32,707 nt of DNA. It comes from Nitrospirota bacterium (GTDB lineage Bacteria; Nitrospirota; Thermodesulfovibrionia; SZUA-242). The first letter of the stretch is position 1, and every line of letters starts with the position of its first letter. The translations under genes and the position numbers were made by a program. The notes beneath the pieces were generated by a model. It saw nothing but the letters and a program-made list of their open reading frames with translations. It had not been told where the DNA came from and made no database searches. Below are positions 25,407 through 32,707 of the stretch, piece by piece. Where the stretch lies: NCBI GenBank assembly GCA_016212095.1, contig JACRHH010000012.1:1-32707 (forward strand), in the 5' to 3' direction.

Positions 25407-25916
25407 CTATTGCTGATCGCCGGATGTCGTGCCGGTTCCGCTCCCGCTGCCCGTGCCTGTGTCGGAGCCGGATCCCGTTGTGCCGGTTCCTGAGCCCATT
25501 GTGCCATCTCCGCTACCAGTGCCACTACCAGTGCCACTACCTGTGCCGGTTCCTGTTCCTGTGCCGGCGGTGTCGTCGTGCATGCTTCCGTGCTTGTGGC
25601 CTGAACCCATATTGTCCTTGCCCATATCTTTGCCGTCCATGTTGCCCATGCCGTTCTTGCCGGAGCCGTCGTGCCCGGAGCCGTCGTGCATGGTTCCGTG
25701 CTTATGGCCGGATCCCATTTTATCCTTGCCCATGCTTCCGTGTTTCATGCCGCCGCCCTGTGTCTGGGTTCCGGTTCCACCGCCTGACTGCATGGTCTGT
25801 CCCATTCCGCCCTTGCCGCCCATTTTGCCTCCGCCCATCATGCCGCCCGCAAATGCCTGCGATGCGCTGAACGCAACCGCCAAAACCGCCGCCAAAACCG
25901 CCACTCTCTTTGTCAT
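25407..25916 (-). CDS. Secreted Met/His/Gly-rich low-complexity protein, putative metal sponge
   Basis: The ATG at 25916 has AAGGAGGAA 8 nt upstream; the longer frame has no site. The 169-aa product has a signal peptide (VAVLAAVLAVAFSASQAFA). The mature chain has three zones: a GGMMGGGKMGG start, a middle module present twice (MGSGHKHGTMHD and MGSGHKHGSMHD with KDKMG/KDNMG before it), and a tail of Gly/Thr/Ser repeats (GTGTGSGTGSG). His-Lys-His and Met-rich stretches are typical soft-metal ligands in periplasmic Cu/Ag carriers such as SilE, though there is no visible homology. It is the first gene after the sigma-54 promoter. Confidence 0.7.
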   Translation of the reverse strand: MTKRVAVLAAVLAVAFSASQAFAGGMMGGGKMGGKGGMGQTMQSGGGTGTQTQGGGMKHGSMGKDKMGSGHKHGTMHDGSGHDGSGKNGMGNMDGKDMGKDNMGSGHKHGSMHDDTAGTGTGTGTGSGTGSGTGSGDGTMGSGTGTTGSGSDTGTGSGSGTGTTSGDQQ

Positions 25917-25959
25917 CTCAATATTCCTCCTTGGGAAAGATTCAGTCTGCAAGGAGTAT

Positions 25960-25975
25960 TACAAGTGCCGTGCCA
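25960..25975 (-). promoter_or_regulatory. Sigma-54 (RpoN) promoter of the metal efflux locus
   Basis: On the minus strand TGGCACG-N4-TTGTA, where the consensus is TGGCACG-N4-TTGCA. The -24 GG and -12 dinucleotides are spaced by 10 nt as required, with T for C at -12. The start site would be near 25948, about 30 nt before the ATG at 25916. Confidence 0.7.
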
Positions 25976-26034
25976 ATTCAATCTACCATGGAACATGCTG
26001 ATAAATAACGAAACTGTTCATCTCGCCAAATGCG

Positions 26035-26064
26035 TTGCACCAAATTGCGTGCAAATATCTGCAC
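26035..26064. promoter_or_regulatory. Overlapping dyads, probable enhancer (UAS) for the NtrC-type regulator
   Basis: TTGCAC (26035-26040) and GTGCAA (26049-26054) form one inverted repeat, and GTGCA (26049-26053) with TGCAC (26060-26064) form a second that shares the middle half-site. They lie about 60-105 bp upstream of the sigma-54 promoter, the usual distance for enhancer sites, and next to the regulator gene. Confidence 0.6.
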
Positions 26065-26088
26065 CTGCAGCGCATGGATTTGCGCATC

Positions 26089-27444
26089 TCAGCCTTCATC
26101 CAGCAATCCGAACTCCTTCAGCCTGTACTGAAGCGTGCGCCGCGACATGCCAAGCTCCCGCGCCGCCAGCCGACGGTTGCCGCCATGTTTTTCGAGCGCC
26201 TTGACGATTATCTCCCGCTCGACCGATTTCAGGGTTTCCATGCCGCCTGCCGGATGTTCCGGCATCTGAGATTCCCCATGCGTCACCTCTGCCGGGAGAT
26301 GTTCCAGCCCGATACGTCCGCGCGCCAGAATCACCGCCCGCTCGATCACGTTCTGCAACTCGCGGATATTGCCGGGCCAGTGATGGCGCTCAAGGGCCGC
26401 CAACGCTTCCGGCGCGATACCGTCCGGTTTCCTGCCGATCTGTCGGCTGAAATGTTGAAGGAAATATTCGGCAAGGCGGGCGATTGCGTCCCCGCGCTGC
26501 CGAAGCGGCGGAAGCGTGATCGGAAACACGTTCAGGCGGTAAAAGAGATCTTCGCGGAAGGTTTTATCGGCAACCGCCTCCTGAAGATTCCGGTTGGTTG
26601 CGGCTATCACCCGCACGTCGGCCTTGATCTGCCTGCCGCCGCCCACCCGCTCGAAAACGCGTTCCTGCAGAACCCGAAGCAGCTTTGCCTGAAGCAAAAC
26701 CGGCATCTCGCCGATTTCATCCAGAAAGATTGTTCCGCCCGCAGCCATCTCGAACCTGCCGATGCGCGTCTGCACCGCGCCGGTGAATGCGCCCTTTTCG
26801 TGGCCGAAGAGTTCGCTCTCAAGCAGATTTTCCGGAATCGCCGCGCAGTTTATCGCCACGAAACCGGCCTTGCCGCGCGGGCTCAGGCGATGGATGGTTT
26901 TTGCGATCAACTCCTTGCCGGTGCCGGATTCGCCGTGGATGAGAACATTGGCGGTTGTTGCGGCCACGCTGTACACAAGGCCGCGCACGTCGTTCATGGC
27001 CGCGCCTGAAAATATCATCTCCTCAGGCGGCAGTCCGGCGGTTTCCGATTCCTTCAGCGATAGATAATCCTTTTCTTTCGTGATGTTGGCTATAGTTTTC
27101 CGCACAAGCGCCCGAAGCGTTTCAGGCTCGTGAAGCGGTTTCGTGAGGAAATCCGCCGCGCCTTCCTTGATGGCCGCAACCGCCTCCTCAACCTTGCCGA
27201 ACGCGGTCAGGAATATGAACACCGGCGGAACAGGCTCGCTTCTTGTTTCCCGGAAAAGCTCAAGCCCGCCCATGCCCGGCATTTTCAAGTCGGAGATAAC
27301 GAGGTCGAAGTTCTCGCGGCGCAGAAGCTCAAGCCCCTTCAGCCCGTCGGAGGCATCGCGCAGATCGTAACCCTCGTCCTCAAGAATCGTCCGGACAAAG
27401 CTTCGGAATGTTACGTCGTCTTCAACGATCAATATTTGCGCCAT
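26089..27444 (-). CDS. NtrC-family sigma-54-dependent response regulator
   Basis: A 451-aa regulator with three domains. The receiver domain (1-120) has acidic E8-D9-D10, phospho-acceptor D52 in VISDLKMPG, and the TAFGK and FLTKP switch residues. The AAA+ domain (about 140-370) has Walker A GESGTGKE, the sigma-54 contact loop ESELFGHEKGAFTGA, GGTIFLDEIGEMP and R-finger NVFPITLPPLRQR. The C-terminal Fis-type HTH has NRRLAARELGMSRRTLQYRLKE. GGAGG precedes the ATG. The gene lies directly upstream of the putative enhancer and efflux locus. No histidine kinase is adjacent in the window. Control of the efflux genes is inferred from position. Confidence 0.95.
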   Translation of the reverse strand: MAQILIVEDDVTFRSFVRTILEDEGYDLRDASDGLKGLELLRRENFDLVISDLKMPGMGGLELFRETRSEPVPPVFIFLTAFGKVEEAVAAIKEGAADFLTKPLHEPETLRALVRKTIANITKEKDYLSLKESETAGLPPEEMIFSGAAMNDVRGLVYSVAATTANVLIHGESGTGKELIAKTIHRLSPRGKAGFVAINCAAIPENLLESELFGHEKGAFTGAVQTRIGRFEMAAGGTIFLDEIGEMPVLLQAKLLRVLQERVFERVGGGRQIKADVRVIAATNRNLQEAVADKTFREDLFYRLNVFPITLPPLRQRGDAIARLAEYFLQHFSRQIGRKPDGIAPEALAALERHHWPGNIRELQNVIERAVILARGRIGLEHLPAEVTHGESQMPEHPAGGMETLKSVEREIIVKALEKHGGNRRLAARELGMSRRTLQYRLKEFGLLDEG

Positions 27445-27594
27445 TTCGCCTCCACGGCCAGAATCCGCTCAAGCTTGTGAAACGGTAATGCCGGCGGGTC
27501 TTGCCACCTTACGTATTGCGTGTGATTAGCACACGGCTGACCCTCTGTCTTATTGCAGCCGTTTTAATGTGTGTAGGTCTGAAACTGGTCTTTC
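27445..27594. other. Gap between the regulator and the toxin-antitoxin pair
   Basis: No gene is recognised. A small dyad GTGTG-ATTAG-CACAC is near 27521, and a CGGCTG/CAGCCG inverted repeat is followed by TTTT on the plus strand around 27533-27566. There is no plus-strand gene for the latter to terminate. The gap also holds no kinase remnant that I can recognise. Confidence 0.4.
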
Positions 27595-27774
27595 TTATTT
27601 GGCAACAATTTTCGATAGAACAGGCTTGCGATGCTCAAAGGAAACCAGTTTTTTGCCGGACGCAGCTTGCCTCCGCAGAATGTCTTGAAATATCGCGTCA
27701 GCGTTGTGACCGAACTGATTGGCGTATTGTTCTCTCAGTAAGCGGGTCTCTTTGACAATAGGGTCTTGCCACAT
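27595..27774 (-). CDS. Small partner gene of the PIN toxin (59 aa)
   Basis: A 59-aa frame starting MWQDPIVKETRLLREQYA and ending SKIVAK. It begins 3 nt after the stop of the PIN-domain gene, with GAGGAGG 8 nt upstream. The pattern DPIV, VxExR and AIFQDILRRQ matches the short proteins that usually sit next to this class of PIN toxin and are taken as antitoxin or accessory proteins. The order toxin then partner is reversed relative to classic vapBC. Function is inferred from the pairing only. Confidence 0.75.
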   Translation of the reverse strand: MWQDPIVKETRLLREQYANQFGHNADAIFQDILRRQAASGKKLVSFEHRKPVLSKIVAK

Positions 27775-27777
27775 AGT

Positions 27778-28254
27778 CTAAACCTCCTCTGTTAGTTCTT
27801 GCGGTGTGCAGATGATGGGCGGCTCGTAACCAAGTATCCGACAGGTAGCCTCAATTTTAGGTCGTGTATGAGCATTAGCAATGTGTGTGCAATTCCAAGT
27901 TAGCAGATATTCGATGCCGTTCACGGTAGCAATAGCCACATGATAAGCGTCAATTTCGGCGTTTGCTGGAAGTGCATTACTACGGATGAGTTCTTGGCCC
28001 AGCACCCGAACCTCCTCTGTCGCTTGTAGCTCCATGATGTCAGCGATTGCCTCAAGACGTCGCTTTACTGCGTCAGGATGCCCAAGACTGGCTTCGGCAA
28101 GGACAAACTCCGATATGAATAAATCGAAGTTGAGCCGCTGCGTCTCCCACCACTCGATTGTGACATTCTGGTTGGCCATCACGCGGATGTCGTTGCTTGG
28201 GCGCGCCGTGAGATAACTTATGACCGAAGTTTCGATGTAAACCGTAGCTTTCAA
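27778..28254 (-). CDS. PIN-domain (VapC-like) toxin ribonuclease
   Basis: A 158-aa protein with the PIN fold: VYIETSVISYLTARPS at the N-terminus (first acidic residue), FVLAEASLGHP with a second acidic position, and AEIDAYHVAIATVNGIEYLLTWN with the remaining Asp residues. Such proteins cut RNA, often tRNA, when their antitoxin is lost. Translation starts at TTG (28254), placed 6 nt after AGGAG; no ATG fits. It is followed at once by the 59-aa partner. The DNA is less GC-rich than the regulator gene next to it, as expected for accessory DNA. Confidence 0.85.
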   Translation of the reverse strand: MKATVYIETSVISYLTARPSNDIRVMANQNVTIEWWETQRLNFDLFISEFVLAEASLGHPDAVKRRLEAIADIMELQATEEVRVLGQELIRSNALPANAEIDAYHVAIATVNGIEYLLTWNCTHIANAHTRPKIEATCRILGYEPPIICTPQELTEEV

Positions 28255-28344
28255 AATGACTCCTAATTATTTAATCGTTCAACGGTTCAGTCAACACGGG
28301 AGGCATATATTCCCTATGGCTCGTTTAACACCAGTTCGATTTTA

Positions 28345-29157
28345 TCACGAGCCACCCCGCATTTTTTGCTCAATAGCCCGAAGCGTATTTTGAATTTCCT
28401 TTTCCTTTAGTTCGGGGTCAATGTCCTGAATGTATTCAATAGCGGAAAAATCATCGCCCCGCTTTCTATTTTGCGGCGGTTCAAGCGCCTCGATTAGCAG
28501 TGCCTCAAGTGTTGCGACAAGGCTGGCAAGGGATGTATTGAGGGTGGTTTCTCGAAGATTACCCTCTTGCGTTACATCAAGCAGGCCAAACCATGAAAAT
28601 CGATTCCAGCGACTGCCCAAGCGATCAACCGTATGCTCGAAAAGACGCTTGCCCAGCGGTCGGTCGATGGATCGTCCGACATACACTACTGTGTGATGGT
28701 CGTAAAGAATGTAAATACCTTTCTGTTTTCCGAAATCTACTGGCCTTGAAAGAGCCTGTTGTTTTCCATACATTTTCGGATCGTTGCGCCACACAACAAG
28801 ATCGCGCTGCCAATACATACCGAAGGAGTGAATAATTGAGTCGGATAATTCCACTTCCGAATCAGCAAGCGTTTCTAATATATTTTCTTTGGAAATTGGA
28901 GTTGATGCCGGAATGATTGCTACTGCCGGTGAAGTTTTGAGTGTGAATATGCCTTTACCAACACGCATGAATGGTGATTTTTCACAATCGTGTTTTATCG
29001 ACGCCGACAGTTGTGCATTCACTGTTGCCGCAGGGGTTGCACCGTCAGTTTCGTAGTAGCCACGAGATAATATTTGTTCTGAAATCTCCGTGTAGTGCAA
29101 CGGGTTTCCCGACTCTGCGAGAACTTTTTTTATGGCTTCTTTCCATGACTTTTCCAC
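28345..29157 (-). CDS. HARE-HTH plus GIY-YIG nuclease protein
   Basis: A 270-aa protein starting at GTG (29157), with GGAGG 6 nt upstream. The N-terminal domain (about 1-75) reads SWKEAIKKVLAESGNPLHYTEISEQIL, then VNAQLSASI and RVGKGIFTL, which is the HARE winged-helix domain (segments). The C-terminal half has a GIY-YIG nuclease core: KGIYILYDHHTVVYVGRS, then RLFEHT and TLEALLIEALEPPQNRK with the catalytic Glu. This combination occurs in restriction-like and DNA-sensing proteins. It lies in an accessory stretch with a toxin pair and an antitoxin relic, so a defence role is plausible, though the target is unknown. Confidence 0.85.
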   Translation of the reverse strand: MEKSWKEAIKKVLAESGNPLHYTEISEQILSRGYYETDGATPAATVNAQLSASIKHDCEKSPFMRVGKGIFTLKTSPAVAIIPASTPISKENILETLADSEVELSDSIIHSFGMYWQRDLVVWRNDPKMYGKQQALSRPVDFGKQKGIYILYDHHTVVYVGRSIDRPLGKRLFEHTVDRLGSRWNRFSWFGLLDVTQEGNLRETTLNTSLASLVATLEALLIEALEPPQNRKRGDDFSAIEYIQDIDPELKEKEIQNTLRAIEQKMRGGS

Positions 29158-29290
29158 TGATGCCTCCGAAAATTCAACAAGTGCTTAACTGGTTTCTCGT
29201 TATCTTACAGCCCGTTACAGGCATTTTCAACGTAATTACCTTTTCGTAATTACCTTTTCAGGCGAATTTGCCCATGATTCCAACTCGTTA

Positions 29291-29440
29291 TTAGTCGAAT
29301 GAAAGAACAAGCCTGCGTCCGAGCGCCGACGCCGCTTTTTCCAGTTGTTTCAGACTGGGCCAATGGCGCGGGTCTTCAAGCCGCTTCGATGTTTTGCGTC
29401 CGATCTGGAAGCTGCATGTCGGTATCCATGCGCCCCTCAC
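29291..29440 (-). pseudogene. C-terminal remnant of an XRE-type HTH antitoxin
   Basis: The frame ending at TAA (29293-29291) translates to KRLEDPRHWPSLKQLEKAA followed by SALGRRLVLSFD, the typical final helices of HigA/XRE-type antitoxins. The N-terminal HTH is gone; to the left the frame runs into the sulfatase-like gene, overlapping its stop by 3 nt, and has no good start. It is the broken end of a lost toxin-antitoxin gene. Confidence 0.5.
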
Positions 29441-31497
29441 CTTCCGCCCTCGGCAGGCGGCGCAATGCGATTCTGCATCATCAGGTCGTAGCTGAAAAGA
29501 AGATACGAGGCGAGTTCGCCATTAAGCGCATTCGCCGCCGGTTTCGCGCCGCTTGCGCCGCCGGTTTCGGAAGCAAGCAGGTTCGCGCCTGGATTCGCGG
29601 CGTAATCGTACAGTCCGAGCGCCCTGTCGATGTTCGAAAGAAGCATTTCCCGGTCTTTAACGTACACCATCATGTCGCCGCGTGGAAGAAGCGTGGAACG
29701 CGGCCCGGTTGCGTAAACCGATCTGCCCCACGAAGTAAACGGCTCGGAAACATGAAGGATGTCGAGAATCGTCGGAACGACATCGGCCTGACTGGTTGAT
29801 TCCTCGAAACGTCCCGGCGCGACAATCCCTTTTCCGTACACAAATCCCGGAATGCGGTATGAATCGTACAGACTGCCGCCGGTTGCCGCTCCCTCCGTAT
29901 GATCTCCGACCAGCATGAAGACTGTGTTGTCGAAGTATTTTTCCTTGCGGGCTGCCTCAAAGAAACGCGACAGCGCGTAATCGGAGTAGCGCAGCGAGTT
30001 CAGGTAATCGCGGTAAGGCGCGTCGTGTCTGAAATGCTCAAACTCCTTCGAAGGAACCGGGTATGGCGTATGCGAAGAAAGCGAATATACGACTGCGAAA
30101 AACGGTTTTTTCATCCGGCTGAATTCATCGTTAGCCCGAAGAAACGCATGTTCGTCGAATATCCCCCAGCGTCCGTCGTCGATGCCGGGGCGCGCCGTGT
30201 CGAAATCTTCGCGCGAAATGTGCCGTCTTATTCCGAACTTCTTCACCAGCCGCTCGAACCCCATCGAGCCTCTGCGCGCGCCGTGTATGAACAGGGTTTC
30301 ATAGCCATGCCTGTCCAGAATTGTCCCTATCGGCGCAAACCGCGTCTGGTACAACAGCCCCTCGCCGTGGCCGCCGAGCACCCCAAGCGACGCCGGAATT
30401 GAGCCGAGCGTGGAGGTCAGCCCCTCGATGGAACGCTGCGCGTTTGCAAAGCAGTTTGCAAGCAGCAGCCCCTGCGGGGCAAGCGAATCGAAAAACGGCG
30501 TTGCCGACGGGCTGCCGCCAAGCGCGCCGATGTATTTTGCCGACCAGCTTTCCATCACGAAAACAACAACATTCAGCGGACGGCGCTCCTCCGGCTTGTA
30601 GCCGTATTTGCGATACAACGGATAACCGGCAACCGGTGTTTGCTCGCCAGCCGGAACAATCATCACCGCCGCCTCCCGGTCGTCGGCTCCGCCCGATGGC
30701 CTGATCCGCTTCAAGGCGGTCATCATCGATTTTGCGCCCGCGCCGTCATGGGCAAGCGAGCTTATCGTGGTGTAGATTCCGTTCAGGCTCAGCACGCCAA
30801 GCTCGACATGATCGCCCGAAAACGCGTCGCGCACGCCAAGCGGCTTCATCTGAAGCCCGCCGCGGATGAACAGGACAGAAAGACCTACGGCCAGAACAAA
30901 GACAGCAATCTCACGCGCATAACCGGCAATCGAACGACTTGCCGGGCTGTTCGGCATACGATCGACAATCGCAATGGTTTTAATGCAAGCGATTGAATAC
31001 GCGGCGATAAACAGGAATAGCCCGATCGTTTCCAGTGTGTACCGCTCGAAGCCGATTCCTAGAATCACTCCGGTTTCAGTCCATGCGTTTCTGATTTCGA
31101 AGGTGAGATGACGTTGCGCGAAGGCGTAATACTGAATGTCAATGAACAGATAGACGAGCAGGGCTACCTGCCATGCAAGCAGCATCCGGAACAATGCCCG
31201 CCTGATGCGGCTGGCCGATACGATGCCTGGGAAAAGAGAAATCAGCAGAAACGGCCCGGCAACGATGGCGGTGGTGGAGAGATCGAAACGCAAGCCGCGC
31301 AGGAAGGAGGCGGCTATGTCGGCAAATCCGGCAGCTGAAAACGTCTCGCTGTACTTCACAAGAAAATAGACGCGTCCGGTTGTGAGGGCGACAACAAACA
31401 GGGCGGCGATGGCAAAAACAGGCAGGAACCTCGTCAGGTACTGAAACAAATGTTTACTGGTCTGATCAACAATCTTGATTGGTTTCATTCGTATCAC
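29437..31497 (-). CDS. LtaS/MdoB-type membrane phosphotransferase (sulfatase superfamily)
   Basis: A 686-aa protein with five N-terminal membrane helices (about residues 22-205) and a large outer-face sulfatase-fold domain (about 300-610). Visible marks are VVFVMESWSAKYIG with the metal Glu, ANAQRSIEGLTSTLGSIPA with the likely nucleophile region, FIHGARRGSMGFERL, SLSSHTPYPVP and MLVGDHTEG with metal Asp-His. Relatives add phosphoglycerol or phosphoethanolamine to glycans or lipids; the substrate here is unknown. The start is GTG 31497 or ATG 31488 (MKPIKIVD); neither has a clear ribosome site. Both lie within 3-12 nt of the hppA terminator T-run, so expression may depend on read-through. Confidence 0.85.
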   Translation of the reverse strand: MIRMKPIKIVDQTSKHLFQYLTRFLPVFAIAALFVVALTTGRVYFLVKYSETFSAAGFADIAASFLRGLRFDLSTTAIVAGPFLLISLFPGIVSASRIRRALFRMLLAWQVALLVYLFIDIQYYAFAQRHLTFEIRNAWTETGVILGIGFERYTLETIGLFLFIAAYSIACIKTIAIVDRMPNSPASRSIAGYAREIAVFVLAVGLSVLFIRGGLQMKPLGVRDAFSGDHVELGVLSLNGIYTTISSLAHDGAGAKSMMTALKRIRPSGGADDREAAVMIVPAGEQTPVAGYPLYRKYGYKPEERRPLNVVVFVMESWSAKYIGALGGSPSATPFFDSLAPQGLLLANCFANAQRSIEGLTSTLGSIPASLGVLGGHGEGLLYQTRFAPIGTILDRHGYETLFIHGARRGSMGFERLVKKFGIRRHISREDFDTARPGIDDGRWGIFDEHAFLRANDEFSRMKKPFFAVVYSLSSHTPYPVPSKEFEHFRHDAPYRDYLNSLRYSDYALSRFFEAARKEKYFDNTVFMLVGDHTEGAATGGSLYDSYRIPGFVYGKGIVAPGRFEESTSQADVVPTILDILHVSEPFTSWGRSVYATGPRSTLLPRGDMMVYVKDREMLLSNIDRALGLYDYAANPGANLLASETGGASGAKPAANALNGELASYLLFSYDLMMQNRIAPPAEGGR

Positions 31498-31499
31498 AT

Positions 31500-31535
31500 A
31501 AAAAAAGGCCCGCGAAGTATTTTACCTCGCGGGCC
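31500..31535 (-). terminator. Rho-independent terminator of hppA
   Basis: GGCCCGCGA (minus strand, 31535-31527) pairs with TCGCGGGCC (31515-31507), 9 bp with an 11-nt AT-rich loop, followed by seven T. It ends 2 nt before the first possible start of the next gene. Confidence 0.9.
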
Positions 31536-31561
31536 AATGTTACTGCTTGACTGCTGTAATA

Positions 31562-32707
31562 CTAGATAAGCGGAACGATAAGAAGCGCCACGATGTTCAT
31601 AACCTTGATCATCGGGTTGATCGCGGGGCCTGCGGTATCCTTGTACGGATCGCCGACGGTGTCGCCGGTGACGGACGCCTTGTGGCCGTCGCTGCCCTTC
31701 TTGTGAACCTTGCCCTTGTCGTCGGTAACGCCGTCTTCAAAAGCCTTCTTTGCATTGTCCCATGCGCCGCCGCCGGAAGTCATGGCGATGGCCTGGAAGA
31801 GGCCGGTGAGGATGCTGCCGATCAGCAGGCCGCCGAGGGCCTTGGGGCCGAGGGCGAAGCCGACAATGACAGGAGCGACAACCGGAAGCAGCGCCGGGAT
31901 CATCATTTCCTTGATGGCAGACTGGGTAACGATGTCAACGCACTTGCCGTACTCAGGCTTGCCTGTGCCTTCCATGATGCCCGGAATCTCGCGGAACTGC
32001 CTGCGGACTTCTTCCACAACGCCGCCTGCGGCACGGCCAACAGCAAGCATCAGCCTGCCGCCGTAGTAGTAGGGGATGAGACCGCCGAGGAAAAGACCGG
32101 CGATAACGAGCGGATCCGACAGATCGAAAGCCACAGCGCCTGCTGCCTTATGGGCAAGCTCACGCGAATACTCGGCAAAGAGCACGAGGGCTGCAAGACC
32201 GGCTGAACCGATGGCATAACCCTTTGTGACGGCCTTGGTGGTGTTGCCGACCGCATCAAGCGGATCGGTGACATCACGAACAGAGGAAGGAAGCTCGGCC
32301 ATTTCGGCGATGCCTCCGGCGTTGTCTGTGATCGGGCCGTAGGAGTCGATGGCAACAACGATGCCTGTCATCGAGAGCATCGAAACGGCTGAAAGCGCGA
32401 TGGCGAAAAGACCGCTGCCGGTATTGCCGCTAAAGCCGCCGCCAAGATGATATGCGCCCATGATGGAGCCGACAATGACAAGAACCGGAAGCGCAGTGGC
32501 TTCCATGCTCATTGCAAGACCGGCGATAACGTTAGTGCCGTGGCCGGTGAGGCTGGCCTTGGCAATGGCCTGGACAGGCCTGTATTCTTTAGCGGTGTAG
32601 TACTCTGTTATCCAAACGATCAGCCCGGTGAGGACAAGACCGATCAGAGCAGTCAGGAACACAGTCATCGGGGTAAATACACCGGCATCAGCACCGGTAA
32701 GTCCTCC
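31562..32707 (-). CDS. hppA: Membrane-bound H+-translocating pyrophosphatase, C-terminal half (5' end outside window)
   Basis: Hydrolyses pyrophosphate and pumps protons across the inner membrane. The frame is open to the right edge ([11 protein letters not shown] before the Met at 32668), so only the last 381 residues of about 690 are seen. Motifs include [38 protein letters not shown] and [20 protein letters not shown], and alternating membrane helices. In the GNTTKA motif Lys stands where K+-dependent enzymes have Ala, with Thr three residues on, which marks the K+-independent class. The gene ends at a strong terminator. Confidence 0.97.
   Translation of the reverse strand, partial: GGLTGADAGVFTPMTVFLTALIGLVLTGLIVWITEYYTAKEYRPVQAIAKASLTGHGTNVIAGLAMSMEATALPVLVIVGSIMGAYHLGGGFSGNTGSGLFAIALSAVSMLSMTGIVVAIDSYGPITDNAGGIAEMAELPSSVRDVTDPLDAVGNTTKAVTKGYAIGSAGLAALVLFAEYSRELAHKAAGAVAFDLSDPLVIAGLFLGGLIPYYYGGRLMLAVGRAAGGVVEEVRRQFREIPGIMEGTGKPEYGKCVDIVTQSAIKEMMIPALLPVVAPVIVGFALGPKALGGLLIGSILTGLFQAIAMTSGGGAWDNAKKAFEDGVTDDKGKVHKKGSDGHKASVTGDTVGDPYKDTAGPAINPMIKVMNIVALLIVPLI

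Noticed and set aside
25217-25870. Cys/Arg/Pro-rich frames opposite the Met/His/Gly-rich protein
   Set aside because: They are the complement of the low-complexity repeats and carry no independent signal.
27533-27566. Terminator-like inverted repeat on the plus strand
   Set aside because: No plus-strand gene reads into it, and on the minus strand it has no T-run.
27445-27594. Remnant of a histidine kinase upstream of the regulator
   Set aside because: I read all three frames on the minus strand in part; none shows a kinase end motif such as a GTxFxxxLP pattern.

Overview
The window (32.7 kb) comes from a Gram-negative bacterium with moderately GC-rich chromosomal DNA. TolA/TolB, a TolC-type outer-membrane channel, an RND pump, Tat and lipoprotein signals, and a proton-pumping pyrophosphatase all fit that. 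The split-Soret-like cytochrome and the general gene mix suggest an anaerobic deltaproteobacterium/Desulfobacterota-like organism. That placement is an inference; nothing here fixes the taxon.

Regions. (1) 1-4233, plus strand: 3' part of tolA, tolB, tpiA, secG and a YkgJ-type cysteine-cluster protein. (2) 4288-7198, minus strand: serA then purA. Rel (RSH) diverges from them at 7471-9600; its synthetase half looks intact and its hydrolase site looks degenerate. (3) 9644-12801, minus strand: exported proteins (DUF4431 protein, Gly-linker lipoprotein, Tat-exported split-Soret-like cytochrome, small secreted protein). (4) 12940-13513, plus strand: a rhodanese lipoprotein followed 4 bp later by an unusual tRNA. 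It has selenocysteine-tRNA architecture (8+5 bp acceptor/T branch, 4-nt D loop, long variable arm) but a cysteine anticodon (GCA) and U73. serC converges on it. (5) 14728-25916, minus strand: a copper/silver-type efflux locus. In transcription order it encodes a Met/His/Gly-rich secreted protein, a small secreted protein, a beta-barrel protein with a Met/Gly-rich insert, a TolC-type channel, CusB and CusA. A near-consensus sigma-54 promoter, TTGCAC/GTGCAA dyads and an NtrC-type regulator (26089-27444) lie directly upstream, so the locus is probably enhancer-controlled. (6) 27595-29440: PIN toxin with a small partner gene, a HARE-HTH/GIY-YIG protein and an antitoxin relic. (7) 29437-32707, minus strand: LtaS/MdoB-like membrane phosphotransferase and the 3' half of hppA.

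The efflux locus carries two immigrant blocks. Between the TolC gene and cusB lie a restriction-enzyme C-terminal fragment and a REP-associated transposase (RAYT) with five copies of a 32-bp palindrome, two of them inside the transposase reading frame. Beyond cusA is an AIPR-family defence gene bracketed by a 125-bp direct repeat of the cusA 3' end; the three differences between the copies are all silent. The strongest leads are the tRNA, the AIPR insertion, the sigma-54 circuit, the RAYT/REP arrangement and the degenerate hydrolase of Rel.
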